A DNA stretch of 64,000 nucleotides, from positions 359,810 through 423,809 of the forward strand of contig CANMWT010000004.1 of the NCBI GenBank assembly GCA_947501635.1. Reading direction: 5' to 3'. The stretch comes from an uncultured Roseobacter sp. (lineage in GTDB: Bacteria; Pseudomonadota; Alphaproteobacteria; Rhodobacterales; Rhodobacteraceae). The notes beneath the pieces are model-generated. The model saw only the letters and a list, made by a program, of their open reading frames with translations, was not told the origin of the DNA and made no database searches. Position 1 is the first letter of the stretch. Each line of letters begins with the position of its first letter. Below are positions 53,145 through 62,214 of this stretch, one piece after another. The position numbers and the translations under genes are program-made.

Positions 53145-55445
53145 CTACTTCTTTTCTGCTTTAGCCGCCGCCGCTGCGGCTTCCTCTTCGATCTGGGTTT
53201 GCACCGCGCCGCTGGCCGCAGCCCCCACGGCGACCTTTTGCGCGTCGCTTAGCTCCTCATGCTCCTCGATGCCCGGTATGGCAACGCGCACTTCGCGGCG
53301 TGCAAATTCGATCCCGTTTTCATCAAAGGCATTGCGTACCCGATTGTAAATTTCTTTGCGGATCGTGAACTGGGTGCCGGGCTTTGCCATGAACTTGCCG
53401 CGCATCACAATACCGACATCGTCAAACTGGAACACGCCCTGACTTTTGAATGGTTCGAGGAAGTCGTCCTTGAACAGTGGATCCTCCATCATTTCGGCGC
53501 CAATTTTTTTGAAAATCTTCTTCACCTTGTTGGGGTCCGTGTCAAAAGGCACTGTGAACATCAGTTTCATGATGACCCAGTCACGGCTGAAGTTGGTCAC
53601 TTTTTCGATGCCGCCATAGGGTATCGTATGCACATTGCCGCGATGGTGGCGCAGTTGCATCGAGCGGATAGAGATCTTTTCCACCGTGCCCATAGTTCCG
53701 CCGACATCCACATATTCGCCGACCCGGAAAGCATCATCGATCAGGAAGAACACACCAGAGACGATATCCGTGACCAGTTTTTGCGCACCAAAACCAATCG
53801 CCAGACCGACAATACCGGCACCGGCGAGCAGGGGGGTCGTATCAATCCCCAAGCTGCCAACGGCCAGCAATCCGAACATCGTGGCAATCGCGATCTGAGC
53901 GGAGATCAAAACCAGTGGCAGAACGGTCGCAAGACGCGATCCGCCAGCGCCGCCCCCTTCGCCAGCGGCCTGATCTGACGAAACTGCCGCCGATCTTTCG
54001 CGTGCAAGCCGACGGTTGACCCAGAGGGATACCAGTTCGAACAGCACGTATCCTATGGCACAGATAACGAGAAACTCGACAAGGTTCCCGGCAAAGCGTT
54101 CGCCTTCGCTGGCGCTGCCGAGATTGGCAAGATCGATGTTCCACGCGCTGGCTATGATAAGCACAATGGCGCCGAAGACGACAACGCGTCCGATGCGGAT
54201 CAGGCTGCGTTTGTTCGACTTGTATGCCTGTTCGGCAACGGGGCCTTCGCCGATCATCGGCGGTTGCAGATGCCAGACCAAGCCGCGCGTTGCGGTATCC
54301 AGCACCGGAGTGATCAGCAGCCAGAACATTGTCGTATAATGCGCGCCCTGCAAAAGCAGTTCGAACTTGCCGAAACCGCCGATGATCGTTGCGGCAACCC
54401 ACGTCAACACAGCAACAGCGATGGCGAAATAGGGAAACGCCCGCGCGATCTTTTCATCACTTGCCGTTCTGTCAGGATCTGTTCCCAGCATCATTTGCGA
54501 CAGCCCCTCGCGCGCGGTCCAGGCGATCACGGCAATATAGGCGTGCAGCGCCATGTTCAGCCAAAAGCCCAGCCGCGTCTCGCCAATGGCCACACCGAAT
54601 TGCGCGTTGAAGTTGACAATAAACAGCGTGAAGCCCCCCAGAAGGCCAAGCCCGATCAGGTTGCGGTGCAGATACTTTGCCCAATGGTCGCTCAGGCTGA
54701 CGAGCCGAAGTTCCGGCTGGTTGGGCGCCAGAGCGAAGCGTGACAAGGCAGCGATCAGGCGTGGTACCAGAATAAGCAGCCGGACCGCAGGCGCCAGAAT
54801 GAGTATCTGCTCCGGGGTCAGCAGGGCGGCCCCCAAGGCACGGATCACGACGTAGAATACCGCAAGCCCCAGCAACTCACGCACCAACCGTGCGGCCAGA
54901 AATCCCAAAGTGCTTGTGAGCGACGAGCTGTCCGGTTTTTCAGCGGCGCGTCGTCTGTGTTGCAATAGCTTGGTGACGGCAAGCTCTGCCGCGTACCCCG
55001 CAGCCAGTACCACCAGAAGCAAGCCGAAAAGGGTTATGATACCGCCGCCGCCAAAGGCGGCACCGAAATTGGCAAAAACCTCTATTTGTTTTGTCACCAG
55101 AGTCGGCACACGAACAATCGATTCGACGATCGGTGAATAGAAAGCCGTCCAGACTGCTCCAAGGCCATCGATCAGCGATCCCGCGCTGGGTATTTCCGAG
55201 GCTTCCGATCCGGCGGCCACGGCGTCGAGCCGTTCAAGCAGCATCTGCCGGACATCGTCATCCGACATTCTTGCAACCATTTCCCGCACCGCCTCTGACG
55301 TCAGAGGATCAGGAAGCGCGCCGGTACTGGCTTGTGATCCGCCCGAAGCGCCGACCGACGGGGCAACCTGAGCGCCCGCGACTATCGGTGAAAGCGTCAT
55401 CATCAGGGTGAAAGCGATCAAAACTGGTATGAGGCGCATATACAT
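53145..55445 (-). CDS. Large MscS-family mechanosensitive channel
   Basis: A 766-residue MscS-type protein. An N-terminal signal peptide (about 25 residues) is followed by a long periplasmic and multi-helix region, and the pore helix and beta domain lie near residues 540-620 (GAGIVGLAIGFGAQKLVTDI, then GGTMGTVEKISIRSMQLR). The C-terminal tail is Ala/Glu-rich. The extra N-terminal helices are the large form of the family. It protects against osmotic downshock. A start two codons later (MRLIP) is equally possible. Confidence 0.9.
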   Translation of the reverse strand: MYMRLIPVLIAFTLMMTLSPIVAGAQVAPSVGASGGSQASTGALPDPLTSEAVREMVARMSDDDVRQMLLERLDAVAAGSEASEIPSAGSLIDGLGAVWTAFYSPIVESIVRVPTLVTKQIEVFANFGAAFGGGGIITLFGLLLVVLAAGYAAELAVTKLLQHRRRAAEKPDSSSLTSTLGFLAARLVRELLGLAVFYVVIRALGAALLTPEQILILAPAVRLLILVPRLIAALSRFALAPNQPELRLVSLSDHWAKYLHRNLIGLGLLGGFTLFIVNFNAQFGVAIGETRLGFWLNMALHAYIAVIAWTAREGLSQMMLGTDPDRTASDEKIARAFPYFAIAVAVLTWVAATIIGGFGKFELLLQGAHYTTMFWLLITPVLDTATRGLVWHLQPPMIGEGPVAEQAYKSNKRSLIRIGRVVVFGAIVLIIASAWNIDLANLGSASEGERFAGNLVEFLVICAIGYVLFELVSLWVNRRLARERSAAVSSDQAAGEGGGAGGSRLATVLPLVLISAQIAIATMFGLLAVGSLGIDTTPLLAGAGIVGLAIGFGAQKLVTDIVSGVFFLIDDAFRVGEYVDVGGTMGTVEKISIRSMQLRHHRGNVHTIPYGGIEKVTNFSRDWVIMKLMFTVPFDTDPNKVKKIFKKIGAEMMEDPLFKDDFLEPFKSQGVFQFDDVGIVMRGKFMAKPGTQFTIRKEIYNRVRNAFDENGIEFARREVRVAIPGIEEHEELSDAQKVAVGAAASGAVQTQIEEEAAAAAAKAEKK

Positions 55446-55676
55446 GGAGAGTTCCTTGGTGCCGTAGTGCTATTTCGACATGCACGCTAATCCATTTAGT
55501 GCCAAGCTTACATACCTTATTGAAAATCAGTTTATGCAGTTGTGTGGGCGGTTGCCACAGGGTTTGGATCTGCGGCTTTGCCAAGTAGATCTAACTGCTG
55601 ACGACGGCCCCCGGGGCGCGGTAAACCGAAGGGGTGCTATCCGTCCTTCCCTTGGCCGTCTGATGTGCTCAACCGG

Positions 55677-56636
55677 CTATTGGTGCCACAGATCCGTGCT
55701 CAGATACTTCAACCCGCTGTCGCAAACGACAAAGGCCACTGTGCCCCCGATTTCCTTGTGCTGCAGCAATTGAATCGCGCCGGCCAGATTGGCTCCAGCC
55801 GAATAGCCGCCGAAAATGCCCTCGTGACGGGCAAGCAAGCCCGCGCAATGCTTTGCTTCGGCCCCTGTCACTGTGATTGCGCCGCTCAAAGGTGCTTTGC
55901 GAAGGTGGGGCAGGTCATGCATCATGTATCCTCCGCCCTGAACGGGATGCGCCGGGCAGGAGGTGTCGCCACCGGCAATCGCTTCGGCGCCGCGAGGCTC
56001 GATCACATAGCTGCGCACGTTCTTATCTGCAAAAAATCGCGCGACACCGCCCAGAGTGCCGCCCGATCCGGCAAAATCGCAAAAAGCGGTAACCGAACGC
56101 CCTGATTGCTCCCAGATTTCGGGGCCTGTTGTGTGTTCATGCGCGGTCAGGTTGCTGGTGCGCTGAAACTGATCCGCCCGAAAGGCCCCCCGCGCTTGCG
56201 TCAGACGCTGAGCTTCGACGTCGACCAAGGCCAGATCGTCTCCGGACACCTCGCCCGGTACGGATCCCGGCGCCTGGGCGACCCGCACGACTTCTGCACC
56301 CAGCGCTTCCATCATTCGGGCGCGCTCTTCCGAGTTGCCCTGGCTCATTACGGCCACGAAAGGGTGACCCAATATGCTGCAAACGATCGCCAGGCCAGTG
56401 CCCATATTGCCAGAGGTCAATTCGACCACAGGCTGACCGGGCGCCAATTCACCCGTGGCGCGCGCATCCTCAATCGTCCGCCGTGCTGCTCTGTCTTTTT
56501 TGGAAAACCCCGGCAGAAGCATGTCGAGCTTGGCCAGAAGCCGACCTTCAAGCCCCAGGTGGTCGCGAAGCCTGTCAAGTGAGACGAGCGGTGTATTCTC
56601 CATCGCGTGGAGGATCGAAGGCAGGGGCGTGGTCAT
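55677..56636 (-). CDS. PLP-dependent cysteine-synthase-family protein
   Basis: A 319-residue fold-II PLP enzyme. The PLP lysine lies in GFSKKDRAA (in place of the usual SIKDR), then TSGNMGTGLAI binds substrate, and GSGGTLGGVARF is the phosphate loop. This is a cysteine synthase-like branch used for cysteine or related beta-substitution or elimination. The start is taken at the ATG at 56636, but no clear ribosome site is seen, and ATGs at 56699 or 56837 keep the same frame. It faces the island border. Confidence 0.85.
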   Translation of the reverse strand: MTTPLPSILHAMENTPLVSLDRLRDHLGLEGRLLAKLDMLLPGFSKKDRAARRTIEDARATGELAPGQPVVELTSGNMGTGLAIVCSILGHPFVAVMSQGNSEERARMMEALGAEVVRVAQAPGSVPGEVSGDDLALVDVEAQRLTQARGAFRADQFQRTSNLTAHEHTTGPEIWEQSGRSVTAFCDFAGSGGTLGGVARFFADKNVRSYVIEPRGAEAIAGGDTSCPAHPVQGGGYMMHDLPHLRKAPLSGAITVTGAEAKHCAGLLARHEGIFGGYSAGANLAGAIQLLQHKEIGGTVAFVVCDSGLKYLSTDLWHQ

Positions 56637-57049
56637 TGGAAAGGCAGCTCCAGTTTGGGGGCTTTGTCCTGAGCGGTTTTCTTGCTCTTTTTGTTGCATG
56701 TGGCCCTTTGCGGTTTCAAACAGGAAATCCATTGCACGTGAAAACGGGTTGGCGCCAGCAGCCAATGTGCGCCTTTGCCTGCTTACATGGCTGTGTGAGC
56801 CATTGCCCCAAGACGGGCAGGGCAAGTGCTGTGGCACTACATCCTACAGTAGCTTTTCTTGACAGAGATTTCCCGCGCCACAACCGTCGAAAATATAATT
56901 TAATTCTTTGTTTTTGGGTAAAGGAATTGGGGCCGTGGGGCAGACTGCATGCCTGTTTCACAGAGCAAGTTGCAAAGGCGTGCATGTGTGTCGTGACATA
57001 CAGCAGAGCGACCTACAATCAAGGAAATAAAGGGTTTCTTAGAGTGAAA

Positions 57050-57065
57050 TGGTGCCCCCACACGG
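57050..57065 (-). other. Possible attL: tRNA-3'-end-like sequence
   Basis: Read on the minus strand, this 16-base stretch has the form of a T-stem 3' half (CCGTG), seven acceptor bases (TGGGGGC), a discriminator A and CCA. The rest of a tRNA is not present upstream, so it could be the fragment left when an element entered the 3' end of a tRNA gene. An intact tRNA would then lie on the minus strand at the right end, outside the window. No second copy was found here. Confidence 0.3.
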
Positions 57066-57160
57066 CACAATATTACTATATCTCGATGCGCCAACATGTG
57101 TCGTTTTAAATATAAATCCTTGCAAAAATATCATTTTCTATTTCATTCGGTTCCATTGCG

Positions 57161-57200
57161 CCCCATTATACCCCATATATAGAGGGGGACTATAAAGGGG
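57161..57200. promoter_or_regulatory. Inverted repeat in front of the integrase gene
   Basis: Arms CCCCATTATA (57161-57170) and TATAAAGGGG (57191-57200) are inverted with 9 of 10 matches; between them lies a second CCCC/GGGG pair. The right arm covers the AAAGGGG ribosome site of the integrase. It is a good place for autorepression or for an AlpA/Xis-type protein. Inferred from symmetry only. Confidence 0.4.
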
Positions 57201-57205
57201 ACCAT

Positions 57206-58378
57206 ATGAAGCACTCTGTCAATAAACTGAACAACGCGACCGTAAAGGCGGCTGGGCGGGGTAAGCACTCGGACGGCGGTGGTCTTTGGATTTACAAGAA
57301 TGCAGACGGCGGCGCAAAATGGGTCCTGCGTTACACGCTTCACGGCAGGCGGCATGAAATGGGCTTGGGCGCGTACCCGAGTGTTTCCCTAAAAGAAGCC
57401 CGCGAAAGCGCAGAGAAATGGCGAGCAGTTGTGCGTAATGGCAAAGACGCCATTAAAGAGCGCGAGCGCCAGCGAAGAGTGGCAGAGCGCAACATGCATA
57501 TCCTGGGCGATATCGCTCTTGATGCCTTTGAAAGCCGCAAGGCTGAATTGAAGGGTGACGGAAAAGCAGGTCGCTGGTTTACGCCGCTGGAATTACATGT
57601 GCTGCCTAAGTTGGGCTGTATGCCCATTGGTGAGATTGACCAGACTGACATTCGCAACACGCTGGCCCCCATCTGGCATACAAAGGCCGACACAGCGCGC
57701 AAGGCGATGAACCGGCTTAACATCTGCTTTCAGCACGCGGCGGCGCTTGGCTTGGACGTAGACATGCAGGCGACCCAAAAGGCTAAAGCGCTTCTCGGAA
57801 AACAACGTCACACGCCCAAGAATATCCCTGCCTTGAAGTGGCAGGACGTTCCTGAATTTTATCAGAGCCTTGGCGAAACACCTACGGAGTTAGCTTTAAA
57901 ACTCCTTATTCTAACTGCAGTCAGGTCATTTCCACTGCGCAATATCCATGAGGACCAGATCGACGGCGAGGTGTGGACCACCCCCGCCGAATCTATGAAA
58001 GGCCGCGTGGGGGCGACTAAGGATTTCCGTGTGCCGCTTTCTGGGGAAGCACAGCACGTCATTGAAGAGGCCCGCAAGTTTTCGCGGGATGGCTTCTTGT
58101 TTCCCGGCGTGAAGCGTGGCGTACTCTCGGACATGACATTGAGCGCATACATGAAACGCAGGGGCATGGAGGCGCGACCTCATGGTTTCCGGTCGTCTTT
58201 CCGTGACTGGTGTGCAGAGGCGACCAACACGCCACGAGAGGTAGCGGAGACGGCGCTGGGACATGTTTCCGGTGGCAGTGTCGAGCGCGCATATCGGCGA
58301 ACGGATTATCTTGAACAAAGACGAGCGCTGATGGAGCGGTGGGCCAATTTTATATCGAAAATTCAAGTAGAAGTGTGA
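57206..58378 (+). CDS. Tyrosine site-specific integrase (DUF4102 Arm-binding type)
   Basis: A 390-residue integrase. The N-terminal Arm-type domain is present (KHSDGGGLWIYKNADGGAKW, then GLGAYPSVSLKEAR), and the catalytic domain carries Arg240 (TAVRS), His326 and Arg329 (HGFRS), His353 (GHVSGG) and Tyr363 (AYRRTD). All catalytic residues are intact, so the enzyme should be active. It integrates the element, normally at a tRNA 3' end. It has its own ribosome site and the inverted repeat in front. Confidence 0.95.
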   Translation: MKHSVNKLNNATVKAAGRGKHSDGGGLWIYKNADGGAKWVLRYTLHGRRHEMGLGAYPSVSLKEARESAEKWRAVVRNGKDAIKERERQRRVAERNMHILGDIALDAFESRKAELKGDGKAGRWFTPLELHVLPKLGCMPIGEIDQTDIRNTLAPIWHTKADTARKAMNRLNICFQHAAALGLDVDMQATQKAKALLGKQRHTPKNIPALKWQDVPEFYQSLGETPTELALKLLILTAVRSFPLRNIHEDQIDGEVWTTPAESMKGRVGATKDFRVPLSGEAQHVIEEARKFSRDGFLFPGVKRGVLSDMTLSAYMKRRGMEARPHGFRSSFRDWCAEATNTPREVAETALGHVSGGSVERAYRRTDYLEQRRALMERWANFISKIQVEV

Positions 58379-58387
58379 GTTTCAAAG

Positions 58388-59161
58388 ATGCTCAAAACTT
58401 ATAGAGAAGCTTCAAATTACGCTTGCGATTGCGTCGAAAAAAACATCAAAGACGGCAAATTAAACTTTCCAGAAAGCACATTTGCCGACAGCGTTTTTCT
58501 CTATTCAAAATTAATAGAAGCGGCTTACGCGAAACCGCTCAACAAACTTCACCCCGACTACGAAAAGGTTGAGTGCCCATACTATCAATTCAAGCCGGGT
58601 ATAGAGTTTTTCCTTGTTTTGCTTGCCAATCGTGACAATGAATTCTTTGACGCGCTTACTGATATCTGCGCAACAAACGTATTTGCGCAGGTTCCGCTTA
58701 AGCCGCCGCTTAACAATTTTGCAGCACAGGTTCTGACCGGATTGACCAAGCGCCCTCCGAAAGCAGCCCGTCCACGAAAAAAGGACTGGATGGAAAAAAA
58801 TTATCTGTGGAGCCTGACACTAGAGCTTGTGGTTGATTATGGCCTTAGCCTCACACGAAACGACGCAACATATGACTCCAAAAGCGCGTGTGATGCTATT
58901 GCTGAAGCGCTTACCATTTGCGGGCGTAAAACGAATTATTCAGAAATCAAGAATTTGATGGTGCATCCTGACTTCGCCCGTCGCCGCCGCGAATTTGAGG
59001 CGAGCCGAAGCATTTTTTTCAGGATGTATGCCGAAGATGCGCCTCAAAATGCGCTAGACCCCAAATATTGGGACTACTGGGAAAGGGCGGCGGAGGAAGC
59101 GGTGGTGGATATTATGGATACTTTTCCGACGGATGGGAAAAAAACTACACCAGATGGCTAA
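58388..59161 (+). CDS. Hypothetical island protein (257 aa)
   Basis: Not recognised. It starts 9 bases after the integrase stop, so the two are probably co-transcribed. The protein looks soluble and helical, rich in aromatic and charged residues, with no signal or membrane segment, and a basic patch (TKRPPKAARPRKKD) near residue 125. The gene is AT-rich compared with the chromosomal part, which fits transfer. It might be a regulator or a defence-related protein, but nothing decisive is visible. Confidence 0.6.
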   Translation: MLKTYREASNYACDCVEKNIKDGKLNFPESTFADSVFLYSKLIEAAYAKPLNKLHPDYEKVECPYYQFKPGIEFFLVLLANRDNEFFDALTDICATNVFAQVPLKPPLNNFAAQVLTGLTKRPPKAARPRKKDWMEKNYLWSLTLELVVDYGLSLTRNDATYDSKSACDAIAEALTICGRKTNYSEIKNLMVHPDFARRRREFEASRSIFFRMYAEDAPQNALDPKYWDYWERAAEEAVVDIMDTFPTDGKKTTPDG

Positions 59162-59245
59162 CCTGCCGGCTTTCAGTGCTTAGCATATTTATTGCCCCAT
59201 GAAGCAGCGACAACAAAGCCGCTGCACCACATGAGGCACTTTAGC

Positions 59246-59416
59246 ATGACCTATCTTTCATTCAGCCAACTACAGGCGAAACTGGGCAACCGTAGCAGAA
59301 GCTCAGTATACCGCGACCTTGAGGCGGGGCGTTTGCCACCGCCGGTCAAACTCGGGGCCAGACTTTATTGGTCTGAGGACGCAATCGATGCGGCTATAGC
59401 AGATCTATACAAATAA
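59246..59416 (+). CDS. AlpA-like helix-turn-helix regulator
   Basis: A 56-residue protein that is almost entirely one winged HTH (LSFSQLQAKLGNRSRSSVYR, then DLEAGRLPPPVKLG and the WSEDAIDAAI end), the form of AlpA/Cox-type regulators of prophages and islands that control excision or integrase expression. The ATG at 59246 gives the compact domain; the frame opens at 59192. It stands where a regulator of the replication genes is expected. Confidence 0.75.
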   Translation: MTYLSFSQLQAKLGNRSRSSVYRDLEAGRLPPPVKLGARLYWSEDAIDAAIADLYK

Positions 59417-59427
59417 GACCCACCGCA

Positions 59428-59446
59428 CCCAAGCGAGGCGCTTGGG
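59428..59446. other. Hairpin after the AlpA-like gene
   Basis: A perfect 8-bp stem (59428-59435 with 59439-59446) closed by a three-base loop lies 11 bases after the AlpA stop. There is no T-run, so it is more likely a protein-binding or mRNA-processing element than an intrinsic terminator. Confidence 0.45.
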
Positions 59447-59529
59447 CGTTGGGCGGGAATATATCTTGGTGGATACTCTCTCTTTATACGTCCAGCGCCT
59501 TTTTTGCTCAAGCACGAAAGGCAATATCC

Positions 59530-59685
59530 ATGAGCAGTAATAATTTGCACTCGAAAAAAACACAGGTTTACAGGTCTCCCACACCTCTCGAAATCCAGAC
59601 CCGCGCAATCGCAACGCGCTTTGGATTACCCCGCAACCGTGCCCGGCTTTTGGCCGAGTATGTCTATGGGGAGGCACGCAAATGA
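59530..59685 (+). CDS. Small hypothetical island protein (51 aa)
   Basis: A small basic protein whose C-terminal part (EIQTRAIATRFGLPRNRARLLAEYVYGE) is predicted helical and HTH-like. It is preceded by an AAAGG site and its stop overlaps the primase start by 4 bases, so translation is coupled. It probably belongs to the replication operon. No family could be named. Confidence 0.55.
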   Translation: MSSNNLHSKKTQVYRSPTPLEIQTRAIATRFGLPRNRARLLAEYVYGEARK

Positions 59686-60566
59686 CTGAACGCGTAGACC
59701 CTAAAACACTGACTATCGATCTCGGAGGAAAATGGCTGCGCACTTATGGCGCAGCCCCATGCCCCTGCTGCCAGCCGGAACGGCGCAAAAACCAGAATGC
59801 CCTTACCATTGCAGAACGCGGCGGCAGGTTATTGCTGCACTGCAAGAAGGCAGGATGTGATTTCACGGACCTTCTTTCGGCCTGTGGTATCAAGGCAGGC
59901 GGCTTCGAAATTGACTTTGAAGCTGTCCAGCGCGCCCAGCGTGAACGTCAGGCGCAGGAAGCCAAGGCCCGCAATCGCGCGCGTAACCTGTGGGAGCATG
60001 GCACGCCCATACAAGGTACGCATGGTGAAACCTATCTGAGCGGTCGCGGGATAACCTGCGACCTGCCAGACAGCTTGCGTTGGGTTGGGGACCATTACCA
60101 CCAACCTTCGGGGCGGTTCTGCTCTGCAATGGTGGCAAACGTGGTCGGTCTAGATGGCTCTACTCTAGGTGTGCACCGCACCTTCTTCACGAAACAAGGG
60201 GAGCGGCTTGGCGAAAGTGGAAAGATGATGCTGGGGCCATGCCGTGGTGGCGCTGTGCGGTTGTCACAGGACGACGGGCCGCTTGTTGTGGCCGAGGGCA
60301 TAGAGACTGCCCTGAGCCTTGCCAGCGGCCTTTTCAGTGCCCGTGCGGCGGTCTGGGCCGCGTTGTCTACGTCTGGTGTTGCGGGGCTGGAATTGCCATC
60401 GCAAAAGGGCAAGCTCACCATCGCGCCGGATGGCGATGAGGCGGGTGCAAAGGCGGCGCACCAGCTTGCGACGCGTGCGGATGCGCTGGGGTGGAAAGTC
60501 AGCCTGTTACCTGCACCGTCAGGCAAGGATTGGAACGATGTGTTGATGGGGAGGGCTTCTCAATGA
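59682..60566 (+). CDS. CHC2/Toprim-type primase of the element
   Basis: A 294-residue protein with an N-terminal zinc-finger part (CPCCQPERRKNQN, then CKKAGCDFTDLL, fitting the CHC2 cysteine pattern) and a C-terminal Toprim domain (VVAEGIETALSL, then TIAPDGDEAGAKAA). It would lay down primers for element replication. It lacks the large helicase part of P4 alpha proteins, which may be supplied by the DUF3987 gene that follows with a 4-base overlap. Confidence 0.85.
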   Translation: MTERVDPKTLTIDLGGKWLRTYGAAPCPCCQPERRKNQNALTIAERGGRLLLHCKKAGCDFTDLLSACGIKAGGFEIDFEAVQRAQRERQAQEAKARNRARNLWEHGTPIQGTHGETYLSGRGITCDLPDSLRWVGDHYHQPSGRFCSAMVANVVGLDGSTLGVHRTFFTKQGERLGESGKMMLGPCRGGAVRLSQDDGPLVVAEGIETALSLASGLFSARAAVWAALSTSGVAGLELPSQKGKLTIAPDGDEAGAKAAHQLATRADALGWKVSLLPAPSGKDWNDVLMGRASQ

Positions 60567-62056
60567 GTAAGCCCGAACCTATCCCGTTCACGTCAGAAGG
60601 CCCGCAGCCGCTGGTACGTCAGATACCCGATGGTTTGGCTTTTCCTGTGGAGGCACTGGGGCCGCTGAAAAGCGCTGTAGAAGCAGCGCAGGCGGCAACA
60701 CAAGCACCTGTTGCGCTTGCGGCTCAGAGCGCTCTGTCCGTGGCGTCTCTGGCCGTGCAGGCCCATGCGGATGTGCAAGGAATGGGGCAAGCCGTGGTGC
60801 CGACGTCGCTCTATTGCATGAGCATCGCCAAATCCGGCGAACGCAAATCAGCAACGGACAAATTGTTGATGGCGGGCTTGCGTGACTTCGAGCGGCAGGC
60901 CAATCAGGAATATCGCGAAGAGATGGCGGCACACACAACCTGTTTCGACCTGTATAAACAGGACCGTGACCTGATTTTAAGCGATATTAAAAAGGCTAAC
61001 GGTCCTGAAAAGACAGGCAAACGTGCTGACTTGGAAGCGCTTGGCGGTGAACCAGAACCACCGCTCAAACCCTATCTGACAGCCACAGAACCGACCCTTG
61101 AAGGCTTGCATCGTCTTTTTGCTGAGGGGCAGCCCGGTCTGGGCGTGTTCAGCGATGAAGGCGGCGGATTCCTTGGGGGTCACGGCATGAGCAAGGAGAA
61201 CCGTTTGCGCACAATCGCGGGGCTGTCCGACCTCTGGGGCGGCGAACCTATCCGGCGTGTGCGTGCCGGTGACGGGTCCACCGCCATGTATGGGCGCAGG
61301 CTGGCTATGCATCTGATGGTGCAACCCATCGCGGCTGAGGAGGTGCTGGCCGACCCGCTGGCCGTTGATCAGGGGTTCTTGGCGCGGTTCCTAATCACGC
61401 AACCGGCAAGCGCCATCGGCACGCGGCTATTGCGGCACACCGTTGATACGGCACCGCTGGCCGCTTTCTCCTCTCGGCTTTCTGATGTGCTGGAAAGGCA
61501 GCGACCACTTGCTGAAAACGACCGGCAGGAATTGCAGCCGCGTGTGCTACCGCTTTCAGGTTCAGCGCAGGAATTACTCTGGGGGTACTATGAGGCAACC
61601 GAACGTGCACAAGCCTCTGGAGGTGACCTTGAAAGCTGTACCAGCTTTGCCAGTAAATCACCTGAGCAGGCGTGCCGCATCGCCGCTGTGCTGACCCTGT
61701 GGCGCGACCTGTCGGCGACGGTTGTCTCGGGGCAGGATATGGCCAACGGCATTTCCTTGGCGCAATACTATTTAAGTGAGGCGCGCAGATTGGCTGACGC
61801 CGCTATTGTCTCGAAAGACATTGGGCGGGCGGAACGGTTGCGAGTCTGGCTTCTCAACAGTTGGCCGCATGACGACATCACGCCAAGCGAGGTTGTACGC
61901 CATGCGCCGGTCAGCAGTCTACGAGAAAGCCCTGCGGCGCGGTCTGCTTTGGCAGTGCTGGAAAAACACGGCTGGCTGGTGCCTTTGCCGTGTGACACGG
62001 TCGTAAGGGGAGCGCCGCGCAAGGAGGCATGGAAGGTTGTACAGGGCGCAGGCTGA
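60563..62056 (+). CDS. DUF3987 protein (probable replication helicase-like)
   Basis: A 497-residue DUF3987 member. The SIAKSGERKSATDK stretch near residue 90 is a modified Walker A loop (GxxxRKS). Homologues occur after Toprim primases in prophages and integrated elements and are thought to act as helicase-like partners. The ATG at 60563 overlaps the primase by 4 bases; the frame also opens 24 codons earlier inside it. A 9-bp repeat array follows. Confidence 0.8.
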   Translation: MSKPEPIPFTSEGPQPLVRQIPDGLAFPVEALGPLKSAVEAAQAATQAPVALAAQSALSVASLAVQAHADVQGMGQAVVPTSLYCMSIAKSGERKSATDKLLMAGLRDFERQANQEYREEMAAHTTCFDLYKQDRDLILSDIKKANGPEKTGKRADLEALGGEPEPPLKPYLTATEPTLEGLHRLFAEGQPGLGVFSDEGGGFLGGHGMSKENRLRTIAGLSDLWGGEPIRRVRAGDGSTAMYGRRLAMHLMVQPIAAEEVLADPLAVDQGFLARFLITQPASAIGTRLLRHTVDTAPLAAFSSRLSDVLERQRPLAENDRQELQPRVLPLSGSAQELLWGYYEATERAQASGGDLESCTSFASKSPEQACRIAAVLTLWRDLSATVVSGQDMANGISLAQYYLSEARRLADAAIVSKDIGRAERLRVWLLNSWPHDDITPSEVVRHAPVSSLRESPAARSALAVLEKHGWLVPLPCDTVVRGAPRKEAWKVVQGAG

Positions 62057-62081
62057 TGCCCATGTGAAGCCGGACCGCCAT

Positions 62082-62150
62082 GCTATTTATGCTATTCGTG
62101 CTATTCTTGGCCATCTCGACGTCAGGAATAGCATGAATAGCACGAATAGC
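62082..62150. repeat. Facing arrays of three 9-bp repeats (iteron-like)
   Basis: Left array: GCTATTTAT, GCTATTCGT, GCTATTCTT at 62082-62108. After a 15-base spacer, the right array at 62124-62150 has the same 9-base unit in the opposite sense (AGGAATAGC, ATGAATAGC, ACGAATAGC). Each unit is directly joined to the next with no gap. The whole can also fold into a 27-bp imperfect hairpin. Standing right after the primase and DUF3987 genes, it may be the element's origin or a replication control site. Confidence 0.65.
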
Positions 62151-62214
62151 ACGCGCACCAGCTCTAAGTTCAGAGTTCTATCCATCCGAAACTGAGGTGA
62201 AAACGGAGGCTATC

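Larger units (their letters stand above)
56637..57205. other. Gene-poor border region between the cysteine-synthase-like gene and the integrase
   Basis: About 570 bases. The first 200 may contain the extended N terminus of the cysteine-synthase-like gene. From about 56880 the sequence turns AT-rich (AAAATATAATTTAATTC and similar) and holds the left edge of the integrated element, a possible attachment site at 57050-57065 and an operator-like inverted repeat before the integrase. No convincing gene was found in it. Confidence 0.6.

Noticed and set aside
57050..57065. A complete tRNA gene at the island border
   Set aside because: Only the 3' T-stem/acceptor part is present; no T-loop, anticodon arm or D-arm can be built from the adjacent sequence.
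58388..59161. A toxin or abortive-infection assignment for the unknown protein after the integrase
   Set aside because: No catalytic motif could be pointed to, and there is no partner gene that would make an antitoxin pair.
62082..62150. A CRISPR array
   Set aside because: The repeats are only 9 bases, directly joined with no unique spacers, and half are inverted; no cas genes are present.
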